NCBI RefSeq assembly: GCF_039621855.1 | Contig: NZ_CP155071.1 | Coordinates: 310,001 to 374,000 of the forward strand | Origin: Erwinia sp. HDF1-3R | Lineage (GTDB): Bacteria > Pseudomonadota > Gammaproteobacteria > Enterobacterales > Enterobacteriaceae | Length of the DNA: 64,000 nucleotides | Direction: 5' to 3' | Shown here: in pieces, positions 31,181 through 40,789 of the stretch | How positions within the stretch are numbered: the stretch's first letter is position 1 | Layout of the letters: each line of letters starts with the position of its first letter | Made by a program: the position numbers and the translations under genes | The notes under the pieces: generated by a model | What the model was told of the DNA's origin: nothing | The model's input: only the letters and a program-made list of their open reading frames with translations | Database searches by the model: none

Positions 31181-31480
31181 CTGCCGTGGCGCGCGCACCA
31201 TGTAGACGATCCGACGCCATACACCCATTTCAGTTACGTTGACTCAGCAGGCCATTACTCTGGGACGGACGTTACAGGAAATATTGCCACACTTGAGCGG
31301 CTGGCCACTACCGGGATCGTCCGCCTGCATGGCGATGGGGACGATTTCACGGTTGAGCTGGTGGAGCGTGCAGACTTCCTTTCTGGCTGGTTTGACGGCG
31401 CACGGGCGGCTCAACGCGGTGAGGGTACCGATTACAGCTCTTGGTGCAGCATGCCTATGGCGTTCGTTGCTGGCCATTAG
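31181..31480 (+). pseudogene. Gene fragment of unknown origin
   Basis: An open frame without a start codon reads HFSYVDSAGHYSGTDVTG then IVRLHGDGDDFTVELVERAD and WFDGARAAQRGEGTDYSSWC before a TAG at 31478. The composition is protein-like, and a stop at 31178 blocks any upstream extension, so it looks like a remnant. No family recognised. Confidence 0.4.
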
Positions 31481-31867
31481 CACTGGCATGAGCAGCAGAA
31501 GCTCATCGCCATACAGTATAAAGATGAGTTTCAACGGCGTTGTCATGGCTTCCCATGCGTGGATACTGGTGAGTTATGGAGGCAGGAATAACAACAGCCC
31601 ACGAGGGGCTGTAATGCTTCAAACACAATATGTTAAAAGCATCAGAATGTTAATCTACTATGTGGAAATGAACAAATTAAAGGTACCCCTGGTGGCATGA
31701 AATTAAAGGGCTGCCAGGGTTTTGCCTTTACATAGTGAACATTATTTCCAAAGGTCGGACGCGGTTGAGTTCAGGTCGATTCGTGGCATAACGGCAGTTT
31801 TAACCTCATAGAAAAATGATGAATTAGAGAAAGAATCCACCTTGGAGGTGAGTTTAATAATTACATC

Positions 31868-32381
31868 TTAACCAATCGACGTTACCACAGCACTGTCCGT
31901 GTCAGCCTGCAGAACAGGTGCCGATTTAGTGATGGTCGGCAGCGGGTCACTTATTTTGGTATTGAGGTAATAGCGGAACGTATCCGAATCGGTGGATTAA
32001 GCATCCTGATACTGCGTGAAGTACAGCCAGATGTTATCTGACGGTGATTAAACAGTCATTGCGCGGCGCGTTGTCTGAATACCAAAGCGCGCCCCACAAT
32101 GACTATTATTAGAAGGATTGCAGTCAGCGCTCTGTGGCCCATATAAAAGCCATGTTTATGCGCATAGCCGATCCCCTGTTGAATCCAAAAATGACCGCTT
32201 GGGTCATCACCATAAGGCACCTCTCTGTACCATACCCCCACCCTGAGTCATAAGTACGCGCACGCCCTTGTGCAAAGCCACCTCCTCTCAGTAACATCTC
32301 AGTAGGTATGCCCGCAGCCATGTCGGTAGAACCGTAATTAAAGTTCCCTAAATTGGCTATGCTGGGTGTTGTAAGCGGCAA
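31868..32381 (-). pseudogene. Degraded minus-strand gene with frameshift and internal stops
   Basis: Pieces in order on the minus strand: NLGNFNYGSTDMAAGIPTEM and GFAQGRARTYDSGWGYGTE (32124-32381); after a frameshift REVPYGDDPSGHFWIQQGIG and LTAILLIIVIVGRALVF (32056-32241); and further down IWLYFTQYQDA, a TAA, then STDSDTFRYYLNTKISD ending at 31868. The pieces are protein-like but disrupted at several points. They may be one or two genes of the hcp island. Unidentified. Confidence 0.4.
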
Positions 32382-32507
32382 GTCACCAAAATTTTTTGGA
32401 TGGACGTTTCATATGCCGATTAAGATAGATTGCAGCCTCTTTAACGATCATATACATAAGAATAAATTAGATATATAATAATATTTAATTATTAAGGATG
32501 ATATAAA

Positions 32508-33215
32508 ATGAATAACTCAGCTTACTTAAAATTTAAATTAGAATCCGATAAAAAAGTTGCTGATTCTCTTCAGAAAGGAATCGCCTCAGTGCCTGGAGCT
32601 GTTCGCAAATCATTAAATGATATCTATTTAGGCATGGAGCGTGCCTCATGGTACTCATCATGTTTTTTTGATAAATATCAAGATGTATGTAAAGAATTAA
32701 AGAGTGAAGATGTTCGCATGTTTATGTCAGTGATTGAATTATATAATCGCAGAGATGCATTATTTGATATATTCAAGATCTACGTGGATTATGTCTTAAA
32801 GAATAAACCTAACAATTCAGATAAATCGTCCCTGCAAGAATTGGCTCGAAAAGGTGCGGGTATTGCATCAAGTAAGGCGGTAGGAACAGCAACAAAAATT
32901 ACCATATCATATGCTTTAGCTACAGGATTGTCTGAGTCCGTAGGTGTATCTAATGCTGTAAGAACCATGGTTAACGCCAGGGGGGCCACGGTTTTGACAA
33001 TATTCCAGATATATGGAAACAGCCAAAAAGCTGCGCTGGCTGCCAGGCGGTTAAGGAGCTTAGACCCTGTTTTTTATTCCATTATATATAAAATGAAAAT
33101 AGAAATGTTATATATATATATTGAGCCAACGCTTTCAAAAGTAATTAAGAATATAAAATCAATGCCATCAACTGACTACAATGAAATTGTAAGCATTATT
33201 GAGCGTGTTGAATGA
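32508..33215 (+). CDS. Candidate T6SS cargo toxin near hcp
   Basis: The 235-aa protein has AT-rich codon use unlike the flanking core genes. A weakly hydrophobic, alanine- and glycine-rich stretch near residues 110-175 (IASSKAVGTATKITISYALA) could insert into membranes. No catalytic motif or signal peptide is seen. Ribosome site AAGGATGATATAAA. Its stop overlaps the start of a small two-helix membrane protein by 4 bases, and hcp is convergent next door. The toxin role is inferred from this layout. Confidence 0.5.
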   Translation: MNNSAYLKFKLESDKKVADSLQKGIASVPGAVRKSLNDIYLGMERASWYSSCFFDKYQDVCKELKSEDVRMFMSVIELYNRRDALFDIFKIYVDYVLKNKPNNSDKSSLQELARKGAGIASSKAVGTATKITISYALATGLSESVGVSNAVRTMVNARGATVLTIFQIYGNSQKAALAARRLRSLDPVFYSIIYKMKIEMLYIYIEPTLSKVIKNIKSMPSTDYNEIVSIIERVE

Positions 33216-33409
33216 AAAATATCATAAAGTTAATCGCCGTTATGTTTTTTGACTGGGTTTTATTGGCTGTATTTTTATTTCTTTCAACCATATATTTTAT
33301 TTTTATTCCTGAGCATTGGGGGAAGTTAGTATTAATTACGCTCGTTTTGATTGTATGGTTTGGCGGTGGGGTTTTAGAAAGGTTGATGAACCGAAAAAAA
33401 AGTGAGTAA
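33212..33409 (+). CDS. Two-helix membrane protein, candidate immunity protein
   Basis: The 65-aa protein is almost entirely two transmembrane helices (LIAVMFFDWVLLAVFLFLS, then LVLITLVLIVWFGGGV) followed by a basic tail MNRKKSE. It overlaps the preceding gene by ATGA. Inner-membrane immunity proteins for pore-forming toxins have this size and topology. Function inferred, not shown. Confidence 0.5.
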   Translation: MKNIIKLIAVMFFDWVLLAVFLFLSTIYFIFIPEHWGKLVLITLVLIVWFGGGVLERLMNRKKSE

Positions 33410-33421
33410 AGCCTAAACGAT

Positions 33422-33440
33422 AAAAAAGGGGGCGCCCCCC
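33422..33440 (-). terminator. Terminator of hcp
   Basis: The perfect palindrome GGGGGCGCCCCC is followed on the minus strand by TTTTTT, 6 bases after the hcp stop. Confidence 0.85.
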
Positions 33441-33445
33441 TCAGT

Positions 33446-33898
33446 TCAATATTGCGAAACATTGTTTTTAATGTTCCAACCTGATCGAGTTTCTGCCCCC
33501 TTTCCGCCGGTCGGGCTTTGTTCCCAATACTGCATTTTTACTGAGTCAGCCTGAAATTCATACTCAACGTTTGCGTCTCCAGAATCGCTAAGCAATATCT
33601 GGGCGACGATTACATCTTCCAGTGTGATGCGGTAATACTCGATTGCTGTTCCGCCAGCCTTGCAACCTGACAGCTCTACTTTACGAATTTTGGTACCATT
33701 TGAAGCAAACAGCAGCATTGCAGGCGTCGCTTTATCAATAATGGTATGCACTGAGAGATTGTTATAACTGACTGCTCCATTGCCTGCCGCGGCTCTCTGA
33801 GCGCCCCAATTATAGGAATTGATGTCAATCCAGCCCTTGTGGGCTGCATCCTGAGATTCGCCGGCAACGTTATCAGCCTTTAGAAACAGATTGTTCAT
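33446..33898 (-). CDS. hcp: Hcp-family type VI secretion tube protein (orphan)
   Basis: The 150-aa protein has the Hcp fold text: MNNLFLKADNVAGESQD..HKGWIDINSYNWG, then HTIIDKATPAMLLFASNG, the ITLEDVIVAQIL strand and the end GWNIKNN. Hcp hexamers form the T6SS inner tube and carry small effectors. GGAAGG precedes the ATG. No other T6SS structural gene is in the window, so it is an orphan hcp that would depend on an apparatus elsewhere. It converges on a candidate toxin-immunity pair. Confidence 0.9.
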   Translation of the reverse strand: MNNLFLKADNVAGESQDAAHKGWIDINSYNWGAQRAAAGNGAVSYNNLSVHTIIDKATPAMLLFASNGTKIRKVELSGCKAGGTAIEYYRITLEDVIVAQILLSDSGDANVEYEFQADSVKMQYWEQSPTGGKGAETRSGWNIKNNVSQY

Positions 33899-34194
33899 TC
33901 CTTTGCCCCTTCCTTTGTATGATTACAACGCTTCCTGATTATACCTTTAATTCAGACAAATAACCCTTTAGTGAGGAATTACGTCTCTAAGGGAAACCGA
34001 GGTTTTTATAACAAATAAGCAACATAATTCAGTGCCTGAATCATGCCGGATAACATCATCTTTTACGGATTCCGGCCTCGATATGTGATGAACCCCGATT
34101 CGCCGGGGCGCTTGAAAGCCATTATATTAAAAAGTCCCGAAAAGGCTCAATTTAAGCGTTTAAAATCAAAGGGGGTGGAGAGTCAACATTAGTA
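33899..34194. other. Upstream region of hcp
   Basis: No gene seen. It should contain the hcp promoter (minus strand). The only structure I note is the edge of MITE copy 3 at 34195. Confidence 0.4.
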
Positions 34195-34450
34195 GGGGTT
34201 CAAAGCCCAACCGTGCGAGATCGTACGCTAAGTGCATTTTTTGAGCAGATTGAGCGAGTAAAGATCACGAGGGTTTTGTTTACTCTTTCCGTTGATGCCA
34301 GTAGTCATGCGGTTTTCGGCATATCTTGTGTTAATAAACCCGTTAATCAGATCAACGTAAATCTGACTGACAATGCCACGACTTTACGGACTAAAAATCA
34401 TATGGCTAGGTTCTTATCATAAGTTTCCGTTTAACTGGGCTTCGAACGCC
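34195..34450. mobile_element. MITE-like element, copy 3 (about 256 bp)
   Basis: The ends GGGGTTCAAAGCCC and GGCGTTCGAAGCCC (right end read on the other strand) are 12/14 inverted repeats, the best preserved of the family. It is a direct repeat of 30346-30600, with the pair bounding about 3.6 kb that contains the hcp locus. Confidence 0.7.
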
Positions 34451-34554
34451 GTTTACCCCCATGTCAGGGGCTGCCTCGATCATACCCACTGTTTTTGGCT
34501 AATCTGCTTAGCCACATCAAACAACAAAGAATATTACTATCAATGGCTTAACTT

Positions 34555-34713
34555 ACAGCCAGCACATTGCAAAAGGAATATCCTGAACCGCTTCAACCCA
34601 CAGCCAGCACAGTGCAAAAGGGATATCCTGAACCGCTTCAACTCACAGCCAGCACATTGCAAAGGGAATATCCAAAACCGCTTTTACCAACAGCCAGCAC
34701 AATGCAATAAGCC
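34555..34713 (+). repeat. 45-bp tandem repeat, about 3.5 copies
   Basis: Copies start at 34555, 34600, 34645 and 34690, each opening acagccagcac(a)(t/g/a)tgc. The period of 45 keeps a frame open (QPAHCK..ILNRFN), but there is no ribosome site or family. It is probably non-coding. Confidence 0.75.
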
Positions 34714-34774
34714 GGCGGGAGGGGCCCGGTGACAGGCAATCCGCAGCGCAGAGCGCAGGGAGGAAGACCCGGAT

Positions 34775-34832
34775 GGGCCAGCAGGGATGCTGGCCCAAGG
34801 GCATGCCGGGACAGGGACGTCCCGTCATGCCC
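34775..34832. repeat. GC-rich double hairpin
   Basis: GGGCCAGCA/TGCTGGCCC (34775-34796) is followed by a nested palindrome around gggacagggacgtccc flanked by GGCATG/CATGCC (34799-34832). It resembles a REP/BIME-type structured repeat. Frames across it give collagen-like text that I do not accept as protein. Confidence 0.55.
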
Positions 34833-34892
34833 GGTCCGAAAGGTCGACGAACGGAGCGAAGGAACCGCGCCACGCGCGGCGCGAGGACCGCC

Positions 34893-35061
34893 AGGCACCG
34901 GGCCCCTCCCGTAGGCGATACCACCGAACTTCGCAGCACCGGGCCCCACCCGCAAGCGACTCCCCGGCCTTTGCAGCACAGGCCCCCACCCGCAAGCGAC
35001 TCCCAGCCCTTCGCAGCACCGGACCCTACCGGCAGGCGACCCCCCGGACCTTTGCAGCACC
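34893..35061 (+). repeat. 40-bp GC-rich tandem repeat, about 4.2 copies
   Basis: Copies start at 34893 (diverged), 34933, 34973 and 35013, with a partial at 35054, each opening gcagcaccgg or similar and containing acccgcaagcgactcc. The period is not a multiple of three, so it is not coding. Confidence 0.75.
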
Positions 35062-35235
35062 AGCCAACCCGGCCAACTTCAGAGCCCTTTCCCCTGCTTT
35101 TTTCTACTCATCCCCGGCCCGAACGCAATGACCCTGACGCCCCCATGACCGCAATTCCCTTATATGAAAACACCTTCCTTTCATAAATAAACTTTATTAA
35201 TCCCAAAATCATAAAGTTACAACGATCACCAACTA

Positions 35236-35279
35236 AAAATGGAAATAGTTTTTGATTTTAGAAATCGAATGATTATATT
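35236..35279 (+). promoter_or_regulatory. aceBAK promoter with IclR-type operator
   Basis: aaaatggaaatagtttttgat is almost the E. coli aceB operator for IclR. TTGATT (35252-35257) and TATATT (35274-35279) with a 16-base spacer fit -35/-10. No iclR gene is in the window. Confidence 0.7.
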
Positions 35280-35365
35280 TGGAACAGCCGGTCAATAAAT
35301 ACACAGCGGCAAAACAGGCCCGCGTCGGGACGCAGGCAAACAGCTTAGATGACGGGAGTGGAGCT

Positions 35366-36964
35366 ATGACACAACAGGTTATCAGCCGGGAACTGGCGTT
35401 CCAGCGCCCCTTCGGCAGGGCCGAAAAGGAAATCCTTACCGATGCGGCCATCGACTTTCTTAGCGCGCTGGTGGAGCAATTCACCCCCCAGCGGAATGCG
35501 TTACTGGAAGAAAGAGAACGAACGCAGGCACGTTATGATGACGGGGAGCTGCCAGGCTTTCTTTTGGAAACGGATTCCATTAAAAACGCCGACTGGAAAA
35601 TCCGCCCAATACCGACCGATCTTCAGCGTCGCCGGGTGGAAATTACCGGGCCCGTAGAACGCAAAATGATCATCAACGCGCTAAACGCCAACGTTGACGT
35701 CTTTATGGCAGATTTTGAGGACTCGCTGGCACCCAGCTGGGAAAAAGTGATAGAGGGACAAATCAATCTGCGTGATGCAGTCAACGGCACGATCAGCTAC
35801 AGCAACGAGGCGGGCAAAATCTATCAGCTCAAGCCCGACCCTGCGGTGCTGGTATGCCGCGTCCGTGGCCTGCACCTGCCGGAAAAACACGTCACCTGGC
35901 AGGGCGAGCCGATCCCCGCCAGCCTGTTCGACTTTGCGCTCTACTTCTTCCATAACGTTGAGGCCCTGCTGGCGAAAGGCAGCGGCCCCTACTTCTACCT
36001 GCCAAAAACCCAGAGCTGGCAGGAGGCCGCATGGTGGCATCGCGTCTTTAGCTACGCTGAAGATCGTTTCAGCCTGCCGCGCGGCACCATCAGGGTCACG
36101 CTGCTGATTGAAACGCTGCCCGCCGTATTTCAGATGGATGAAATCCTGTTTCATCTTCGCGATCATATCGTCGGTCTCAACTGCGGCCGCTGGGACTATA
36201 TCTTCAGCTACATCAAAACTCTGAAAAACCACCCGGATCGCGTTCTGCCCGATCGCCAGCTGGTCACAATGGATAAAGGCTTTCTTGATGCCTACTCCCG
36301 CCTGCTGATTAAAACCTGCCACCGACGCGGCGCTTTTGCGATGGGCGGCATGGCGGCGTTTATCCCCAGCAAAGATGCCGAGCGTAATCAGTGGGTGCTC
36401 AACCGCGTGCGGGCTGACAAAGCACGTGAGGCGGCTAACGGACATGACGGCACCTGGATTGCCCATCCGGGACTGGCGGACGCCGTCATGACGCTCTTCA
36501 GCGACGCGCTGGGCGACAGGCAAAACCAGCTCGACGTGCTGCGCGAGGACGATCCCCCAATTACCGCGGAACAGCTTCTTGAACCCTGTGCCGGCGAGCG
36601 CACGGAAGCGGGGATGCGCGCCAACATCCGCGTGGCAGTGCAATACATCGAGGCCTGGATCTCGGGTAACGGCTGCGTGCCGGTTTACGGCCTGATGGAA
36701 GATGCCGCGACGGCTGAAATCTCCCGTACCTCAATCTGGCAGTGGATCCGCCATGGCAAAACGCTCCAAAGCGGCGAGGTGGTCACCGCTGCGCTGTTCC
36801 GCCAGATGCTGGCAGAAGAGATGCGCGTCATTCAGGACGAGCTGGGGGACCAGCGCTACTGCCAGGGGCGCTTTAGCGAAGCGGCCGACCTGATGGAACA
36901 CATAACCACGGAATCCGGGTTGATCGAATTCCTGACGCTGCCGGGTTATCGCTTACTTCACTGA
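35366..36964 (+). CDS. aceB: Malate synthase A
   Basis: AceB condenses glyoxylate with acetyl-CoA to malate in the glyoxylate bypass. The ATG at 35366 (protein [17 protein letters not shown], 532 aa) has GGGAGTGGAG upstream and matches the E. coli N-terminus. The frame stays open 29 residues further without conservation. It contains [17 protein letters not shown] with a Mg-binding Glu/Asp, and [15 protein letters not shown]. First gene of aceBAK, 32 bases before aceA. Confidence 0.97.
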   Translation: MTQQVISRELAFQRPFGRAEKEILTDAAIDFLSALVEQFTPQRNALLEERERTQARYDDGELPGFLLETDSIKNADWKIRPIPTDLQRRRVEITGPVERKMIINALNANVDVFMADFEDSLAPSWEKVIEGQINLRDAVNGTISYSNEAGKIYQLKPDPAVLVCRVRGLHLPEKHVTWQGEPIPASLFDFALYFFHNVEALLAKGSGPYFYLPKTQSWQEAAWWHRVFSYAEDRFSLPRGTIRVTLLIETLPAVFQMDEILFHLRDHIVGLNCGRWDYIFSYIKTLKNHPDRVLPDRQLVTMDKGFLDAYSRLLIKTCHRRGAFAMGGMAAFIPSKDAERNQWVLNRVRADKAREAANGHDGTWIAHPGLADAVMTLFSDALGDRQNQLDVLREDDPPITAEQLLEPCAGERTEAGMRANIRVAVQYIEAWISGNGCVPVYGLMEDAATAEISRTSIWQWIRHGKTLQSGEVVTAALFRQMLAEEMRVIQDELGDQRYCQGRFSEAADLMEHITTESGLIEFLTLPGYRLLH

Positions 36965-36996
36965 TCTCCCACGTTAATCAAAAAGAGGCACCCGCT

Positions 36997-38301
36997 ATGA
37001 CTTCTCGCACCCAACAGACTGAACAGATAGAACAGAACTGGCAAACCGCACGCTGGAAGGGCATTACCCGCCCCTACAGCGCAGAGGAAGTGGTAAAACT
37101 GCGGGGATCGATCGTCCCGGCCTGTACGCTGGCGCAGCTTGGCGCGGAAAAGCTCTGGTCGCTGCTGAACGGCGGCGCGAAGAAGGGCTACATCAACAGC
37201 CTGGGCGCACTCACCGGCGGGCAGGCGCTCCAGCAGGCGAAAGCGGGCATTGAAGCGATCTATCTCTCCGGGTGGCAGGTGGCAGCAGATGCTAACCTCG
37301 CTGGCAGCATGTATCCCGACCAGTCCCTCTACCCGGCCAACTCGGTGCCGAACGTGGTCGAACGAATCAATAATACCTTTCAGCGCGCCGACCAGATCCA
37401 GTGGGCCAGCGAGATAGCGCCGGAGGATCCGCGCTACGTCGATTACTACCTGCCCATCGTGGCCGACGCCGAGGCGGGATTTGGCGGCGTGCTCAACGCG
37501 TTTGAGCTGATGAAAGCGATGATCCAGGCCGGTGCCGGCGGCGTCCATTTTGAAGATCAGCTCGCCTCCGCGAAGAAGTGCGGCCATATGGGCGGTAAAG
37601 TATTAGTGCCTACCCAGGAAGCGATCCAGAAGCTGGTGGCGGCCAGGCTGGCAGCCGACGTGATGGGCGTGCCGACGGTGCTGATAGCGCGTACCGATGC
37701 CGATGCCGCCGACCTGATCACCTCCGACTGTGACCCGTACGACGGCGAATTTATTACCGGCGAGCGCACGCCGGAAGGATTCTTCCGTACGCGGGCCGGA
37801 GTGGATCAGGCGATCAGTCGCGGGCTGGCTTACGCGCCCTATGCTGACGTGCTGTGGTGCGAAACCTCCACGCCCGACCTGGCGGCGGCGAAGCGCTTTG
37901 CAGAGGCCATCCATGCGCGCTTCCCCGGAAAACTGCTGGCCTATAACTGTTCGCCCTCGTTTAACTGGAAGAAAAATCTTGATGACCGCACCATCGCGCA
38001 TTTTCAGCAGTCGCTGGCGGAGATGGGCTATCGCTTCCAGTTTATTACCCTGGCAGGCATCCACAGCATGTGGTTCAACATGTTCGACCTGGCGCAGGCT
38101 TACGCGCAGGGCGAGGGGATGCGCCACTACGTTGAAAAAGTGCAGCAGCCGGAATTTTCCGCGCGCGAGCAGGGCTACAGTTTCTCCTCGCACCAGCAGG
38201 AGGTGGGCACCGGCTACTTCGACAGCGTCACCACCATTATTCAGGGGGGCGTCTCCTCCGTGACCGCGCTGACTGGCTCAACCGAAGAGCAGCAGTTCTG
38301 A
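36997..38301 (+). CDS. aceA: Isocitrate lyase
   Basis: AceA splits isocitrate to glyoxylate and succinate. The 434-aa protein (E. coli 434) has the catalytic loop [11 protein letters not shown] with the active cysteine at about residue 195, and the substrate motif [20 protein letters not shown] precedes the ATG. It is the middle gene of aceBAK. A hairpin at 38313-38351 separates it from aceK. Confidence 0.97.
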   Translation: MTSRTQQTEQIEQNWQTARWKGITRPYSAEEVVKLRGSIVPACTLAQLGAEKLWSLLNGGAKKGYINSLGALTGGQALQQAKAGIEAIYLSGWQVAADANLAGSMYPDQSLYPANSVPNVVERINNTFQRADQIQWASEIAPEDPRYVDYYLPIVADAEAGFGGVLNAFELMKAMIQAGAGGVHFEDQLASAKKCGHMGGKVLVPTQEAIQKLVAARLAADVMGVPTVLIARTDADAADLITSDCDPYDGEFITGERTPEGFFRTRAGVDQAISRGLAYAPYADVLWCETSTPDLAAAKRFAEAIHARFPGKLLAYNCSPSFNWKKNLDDRTIAHFQQSLAEMGYRFQFITLAGIHSMWFNMFDLAQAYAQGEGMRHYVEKVQQPEFSAREQGYSFSSHQQEVGTGYFDSVTTIIQGGVSSVTALTGSTEEQQF

Positions 38302-38312
38302 CGGAGACAGCA

Positions 38313-38351
38313 GGGCGCTCAGGCATATCCGCGCCTGATATCTCAGCGCCC
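38313..38351 (+). repeat. Intercistronic hairpin between aceA and aceK
   Basis: GGGCGCT (38313-38319) pairs with AGCGCCC (38345-38351) around an inner AGGC/GCCT stem. E. coli has REP-type structure at the same place, which keeps aceK expression far below aceA. The same effect is likely here. Confidence 0.65.
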
Positions 38352-38432
38352 GCAGGCGTGACGGATTACAAACGTAATCGCGCATGGCCGGCTGACCCAA
38401 AGCAGCCGGCCAGACAGGGTAGAGGGGGAGCT

Positions 38433-40190
38433 ATGGCACACCTGGAAACGCTGGTCGCTCAAACCATTCTTCAGGGATTCGATGCGCAGTATGGACGCTT
38501 CCTGGATATCACGGCGGGCGCTCAGCACCGTTTCGAGCAGGCTGACTGGGTAGCCGTTCAGGCGGCAATGAAAGCGCGTATTCATCTTTACGATCGCCAC
38601 GTTGGGCTGGTGGTGGAACAATTACGCTGCATTACCGGCCAGCAGGCCTTTGACGGTGATTTTCTGCTGCGGGTTAAGGCGCTGTACACCGATATGCTGG
38701 CCGACTATCCGCGTTTTGAGATCGCCGAAAGCTTCTTCAACTCGGTTTACTGCCGCCTGTATGGCCATCAGCTGCTGACGCCCGAGCGGCTGTTTATCTT
38801 CAGTTCCCAGCCGGAGGGGCGCTTCCGCGCTATTCCGCGTCCGCTGGCAAAAGAATTTTCCGCTGAAAACGGCTGGACGTCGCTGCTGGAAGGCGTGCTG
38901 AGCGAGCTGCCCCTGCGTCTGCCCTGGCAGGACAGGGCGCGGGACATTGCTTATGTCGTCGCGCATCTGCATGAAAATTTCCCGGCGCAGGAGCTGGCGT
39001 CAGGGCGGTTGCAGGTTTTTCAGGAGCTTTTTTACCGTAACAAAGCCGCCTGGCTGGTAGGTAAACTGCATCTGCCCTCCGGCGTGTACGCCTTCCTCCT
39101 GCCGCTGCATCGTAGCGAGGCGGGGGAGCTGCTGATTGATACCTGCCTGACCCGCAAACGTGAAGCGAGCATCGTCTTTGGCTTCGCCCGCGCCTACTTT
39201 ATGGTCTATGCCCCGCTGCCTGCGGCGCTGGTGGCGTGGCTGCGGGAGATCCTGCCGGAAAAAACCACCGCCGAGCTGTATATGGCCATCGGCTGTCAGA
39301 AGCATGGCAAAACGGAGTGCTATCGCGAATATCTCACTGCGATCGCCACCACCCAGGATAAATTTGCGATTGCGCCTGGCGTCAGAGGGCTGGTGATGCT
39401 GGTATTTACCCTGCCGGGTTACGATCGGGTGTTCAAAGTGATTAAGGATCGGTTTGCCCCACAGAAGGAGGTGACCCCGGAGCGGGTGCGGCAGTGCTAC
39501 CAGCTGGTGAAGGAGCACGATCGGGTAGGCAGGATGGCCGACACGCAGGAATTTGAACATTTCGCCATCGAGCGCGCGCGAATAAGCGATGAGCTGCTGG
39601 CTGAAATGCAGGCGATCGCCGGGAAGCTACGCATTGACGGCGACAGGCTGATTATCAGCCACCTTTATCTGGAACGACGGATGACGCCGCTTAACCTCTG
39701 GCTGGAGCAGGCCAGCGGGCAGCAGCGGCGCGATGCCATTGAGGAGTATGGGAATGCGGTCAGGCAGCTGGCGGCGGCCAATATTTTTCCTGGCGACCTG
39801 CTGTATAAGAACTTTGGCGTCACCCGCCATGGCCGGGTGGTGTTTTATGATTACGACGAGATCAGCGCGATGACGGAGGTGAACTTCCGCGATATTCCGA
39901 CGGCCCGCTACCCGGAAGATGAGCTGAGTCACGAGCCCTGGTATAGCGTGTCGCCGGAGGATATTTTCCCGGAGGAGTTTCGTCACTATCTCTGCGCCGA
40001 TCCCGCCATCGCCGCGCTGTTTGATGAGATGCACGGCGATCTGTTTAGCGCGTCCTGGTGGCGGGGCGTACAGCAGCGCATCCGCGAAGGCCACATTGAG
40101 GATGTCTACGCCTATCGCCGTCGGCAGCGCTTCTGTCAGCGCTACGCTGCGCCAACCGCCTCACGCGCCAGCGTGGTAATCCGCGCGTAA
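38433..40190 (+). CDS. aceK: Isocitrate dehydrogenase kinase/phosphatase
   Basis: AceK phosphorylates and dephosphorylates isocitrate dehydrogenase, directing carbon into the glyoxylate bypass on acetate. The 585-aa protein (E. coli 578) starts [17 protein letters not shown] after GAGGGGGAG. The 25 upstream in-frame residues are not conserved. It contains the [19 protein letters not shown]-binding loop, a kinase lysine in [12 protein letters not shown], and [19 protein letters not shown]. Its 3' end overlaps the convergent eda gene by 49 bases, which is unusual. Confidence 0.97.
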   Translation: MAHLETLVAQTILQGFDAQYGRFLDITAGAQHRFEQADWVAVQAAMKARIHLYDRHVGLVVEQLRCITGQQAFDGDFLLRVKALYTDMLADYPRFEIAESFFNSVYCRLYGHQLLTPERLFIFSSQPEGRFRAIPRPLAKEFSAENGWTSLLEGVLSELPLRLPWQDRARDIAYVVAHLHENFPAQELASGRLQVFQELFYRNKAAWLVGKLHLPSGVYAFLLPLHRSEAGELLIDTCLTRKREASIVFGFARAYFMVYAPLPAALVAWLREILPEKTTAELYMAIGCQKHGKTECYREYLTAIATTQDKFAIAPGVRGLVMLVFTLPGYDRVFKVIKDRFAPQKEVTPERVRQCYQLVKEHDRVGRMADTQEFEHFAIERARISDELLAEMQAIAGKLRIDGDRLIISHLYLERRMTPLNLWLEQASGQQRRDAIEEYGNAVRQLAAANIFPGDLLYKNFGVTRHGRVVFYDYDEISAMTEVNFRDIPTARYPEDELSHEPWYSVSPEDIFPEEFRHYLCADPAIAALFDEMHGDLFSASWWRGVQQRIREGHIEDVYAYRRRQRFCQRYAAPTASRASVVIRA

Positions 40191-40777
40191 TCGCCCGACT
40201 CCAGGGCGCTGGCGGGCACCAGCCAGGATCCGCCGATGCAGAGCACGCTTTTCAGCGCCAGATAGTCGCGGTAGTTGGCGGGAGAGATCCCCCCGGTGGG
40301 GCAGAAGCGCACCTGCGGGAAGGGGCCGGCGATGGCCTGGAGCGCCTTAACGCCGCCGTTAGCCTCGGCCGGGAAAAACTTAAACTCACGCAGGCCATAA
40401 TCCATGCCCAGCATCAGCTCTGAAACAGTGCTGATCCCCGGGATCAGGGGGATCGAACCGGCACAGGCGGCGTCAAGCAGCGCCGGGGTCAGGCCGGGAC
40501 TGATGGCGAACTGCGCGCCCGCCTCCGTCACCTGGCGTAGCTGCTGCGGATTGATCACGGTTCCGGCCCCCACGATCGCCTCAGGCACCTCCTGGGCGAT
40601 GGCGCGAATCGCCTCCAGGGCGCATGAGGTGCGCAGGGTCACCTCCAGCACGCGCACGCCGCCCGCGACCAGCGCCCGGGCCATCGGCACCGCATGCTCC
40701 AGCTTATTCAGGACAATCACCGGTACGACCGGACCGGCGGTCAGGATGGTTTCAGCACTCGTTTTCCAGTTTTTCAT
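40142..40777 (-). CDS. eda: KDPG/KHG aldolase
   Basis: Eda splits 2-keto-3-deoxy-6-phosphogluconate into pyruvate and glyceraldehyde-3-phosphate, the last Entner-Doudoroff step. The 211-aa protein has the Schiff-base lysine in [12 protein letters not shown] (about residue 133), the catalytic Glu in LEVTLRT, and FCPTGGIS. It lies 12 bases after edd on the same strand and overlaps the aceK end. Confidence 0.95.
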   Translation of the reverse strand: MKNWKTSAETILTAGPVVPVIVLNKLEHAVPMARALVAGGVRVLEVTLRTSCALEAIRAIAQEVPEAIVGAGTVINPQQLRQVTEAGAQFAISPGLTPALLDAACAGSIPLIPGISTVSELMLGMDYGLREFKFFPAEANGGVKALQAIAGPFPQVRFCPTGGISPANYRDYLALKSVLCIGGSWLVPASALESGDYARITTLAREAVGAA

Positions 40778-40789
40778 CTGATGGTTCCC

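Noticed and set aside
34555-34713. CRISPR array
   Set aside because: The 45-bp units are directly adjacent with no spacers between them, and no cas genes are present.
34773-35186. Collagen-like plus-strand ORF (MGQQGCWPKGMPGQG...)
   Set aside because: It crosses nested hairpins and a 40-bp repeat whose period breaks the reading frame, so the protein text is a by-product of repeats.
18822-35365. Intact prophage or integrative element
   Set aside because: No integrase, phage structural genes, tRNA target or flanking attachment repeats are seen; only a broken resolvase and small repeats.
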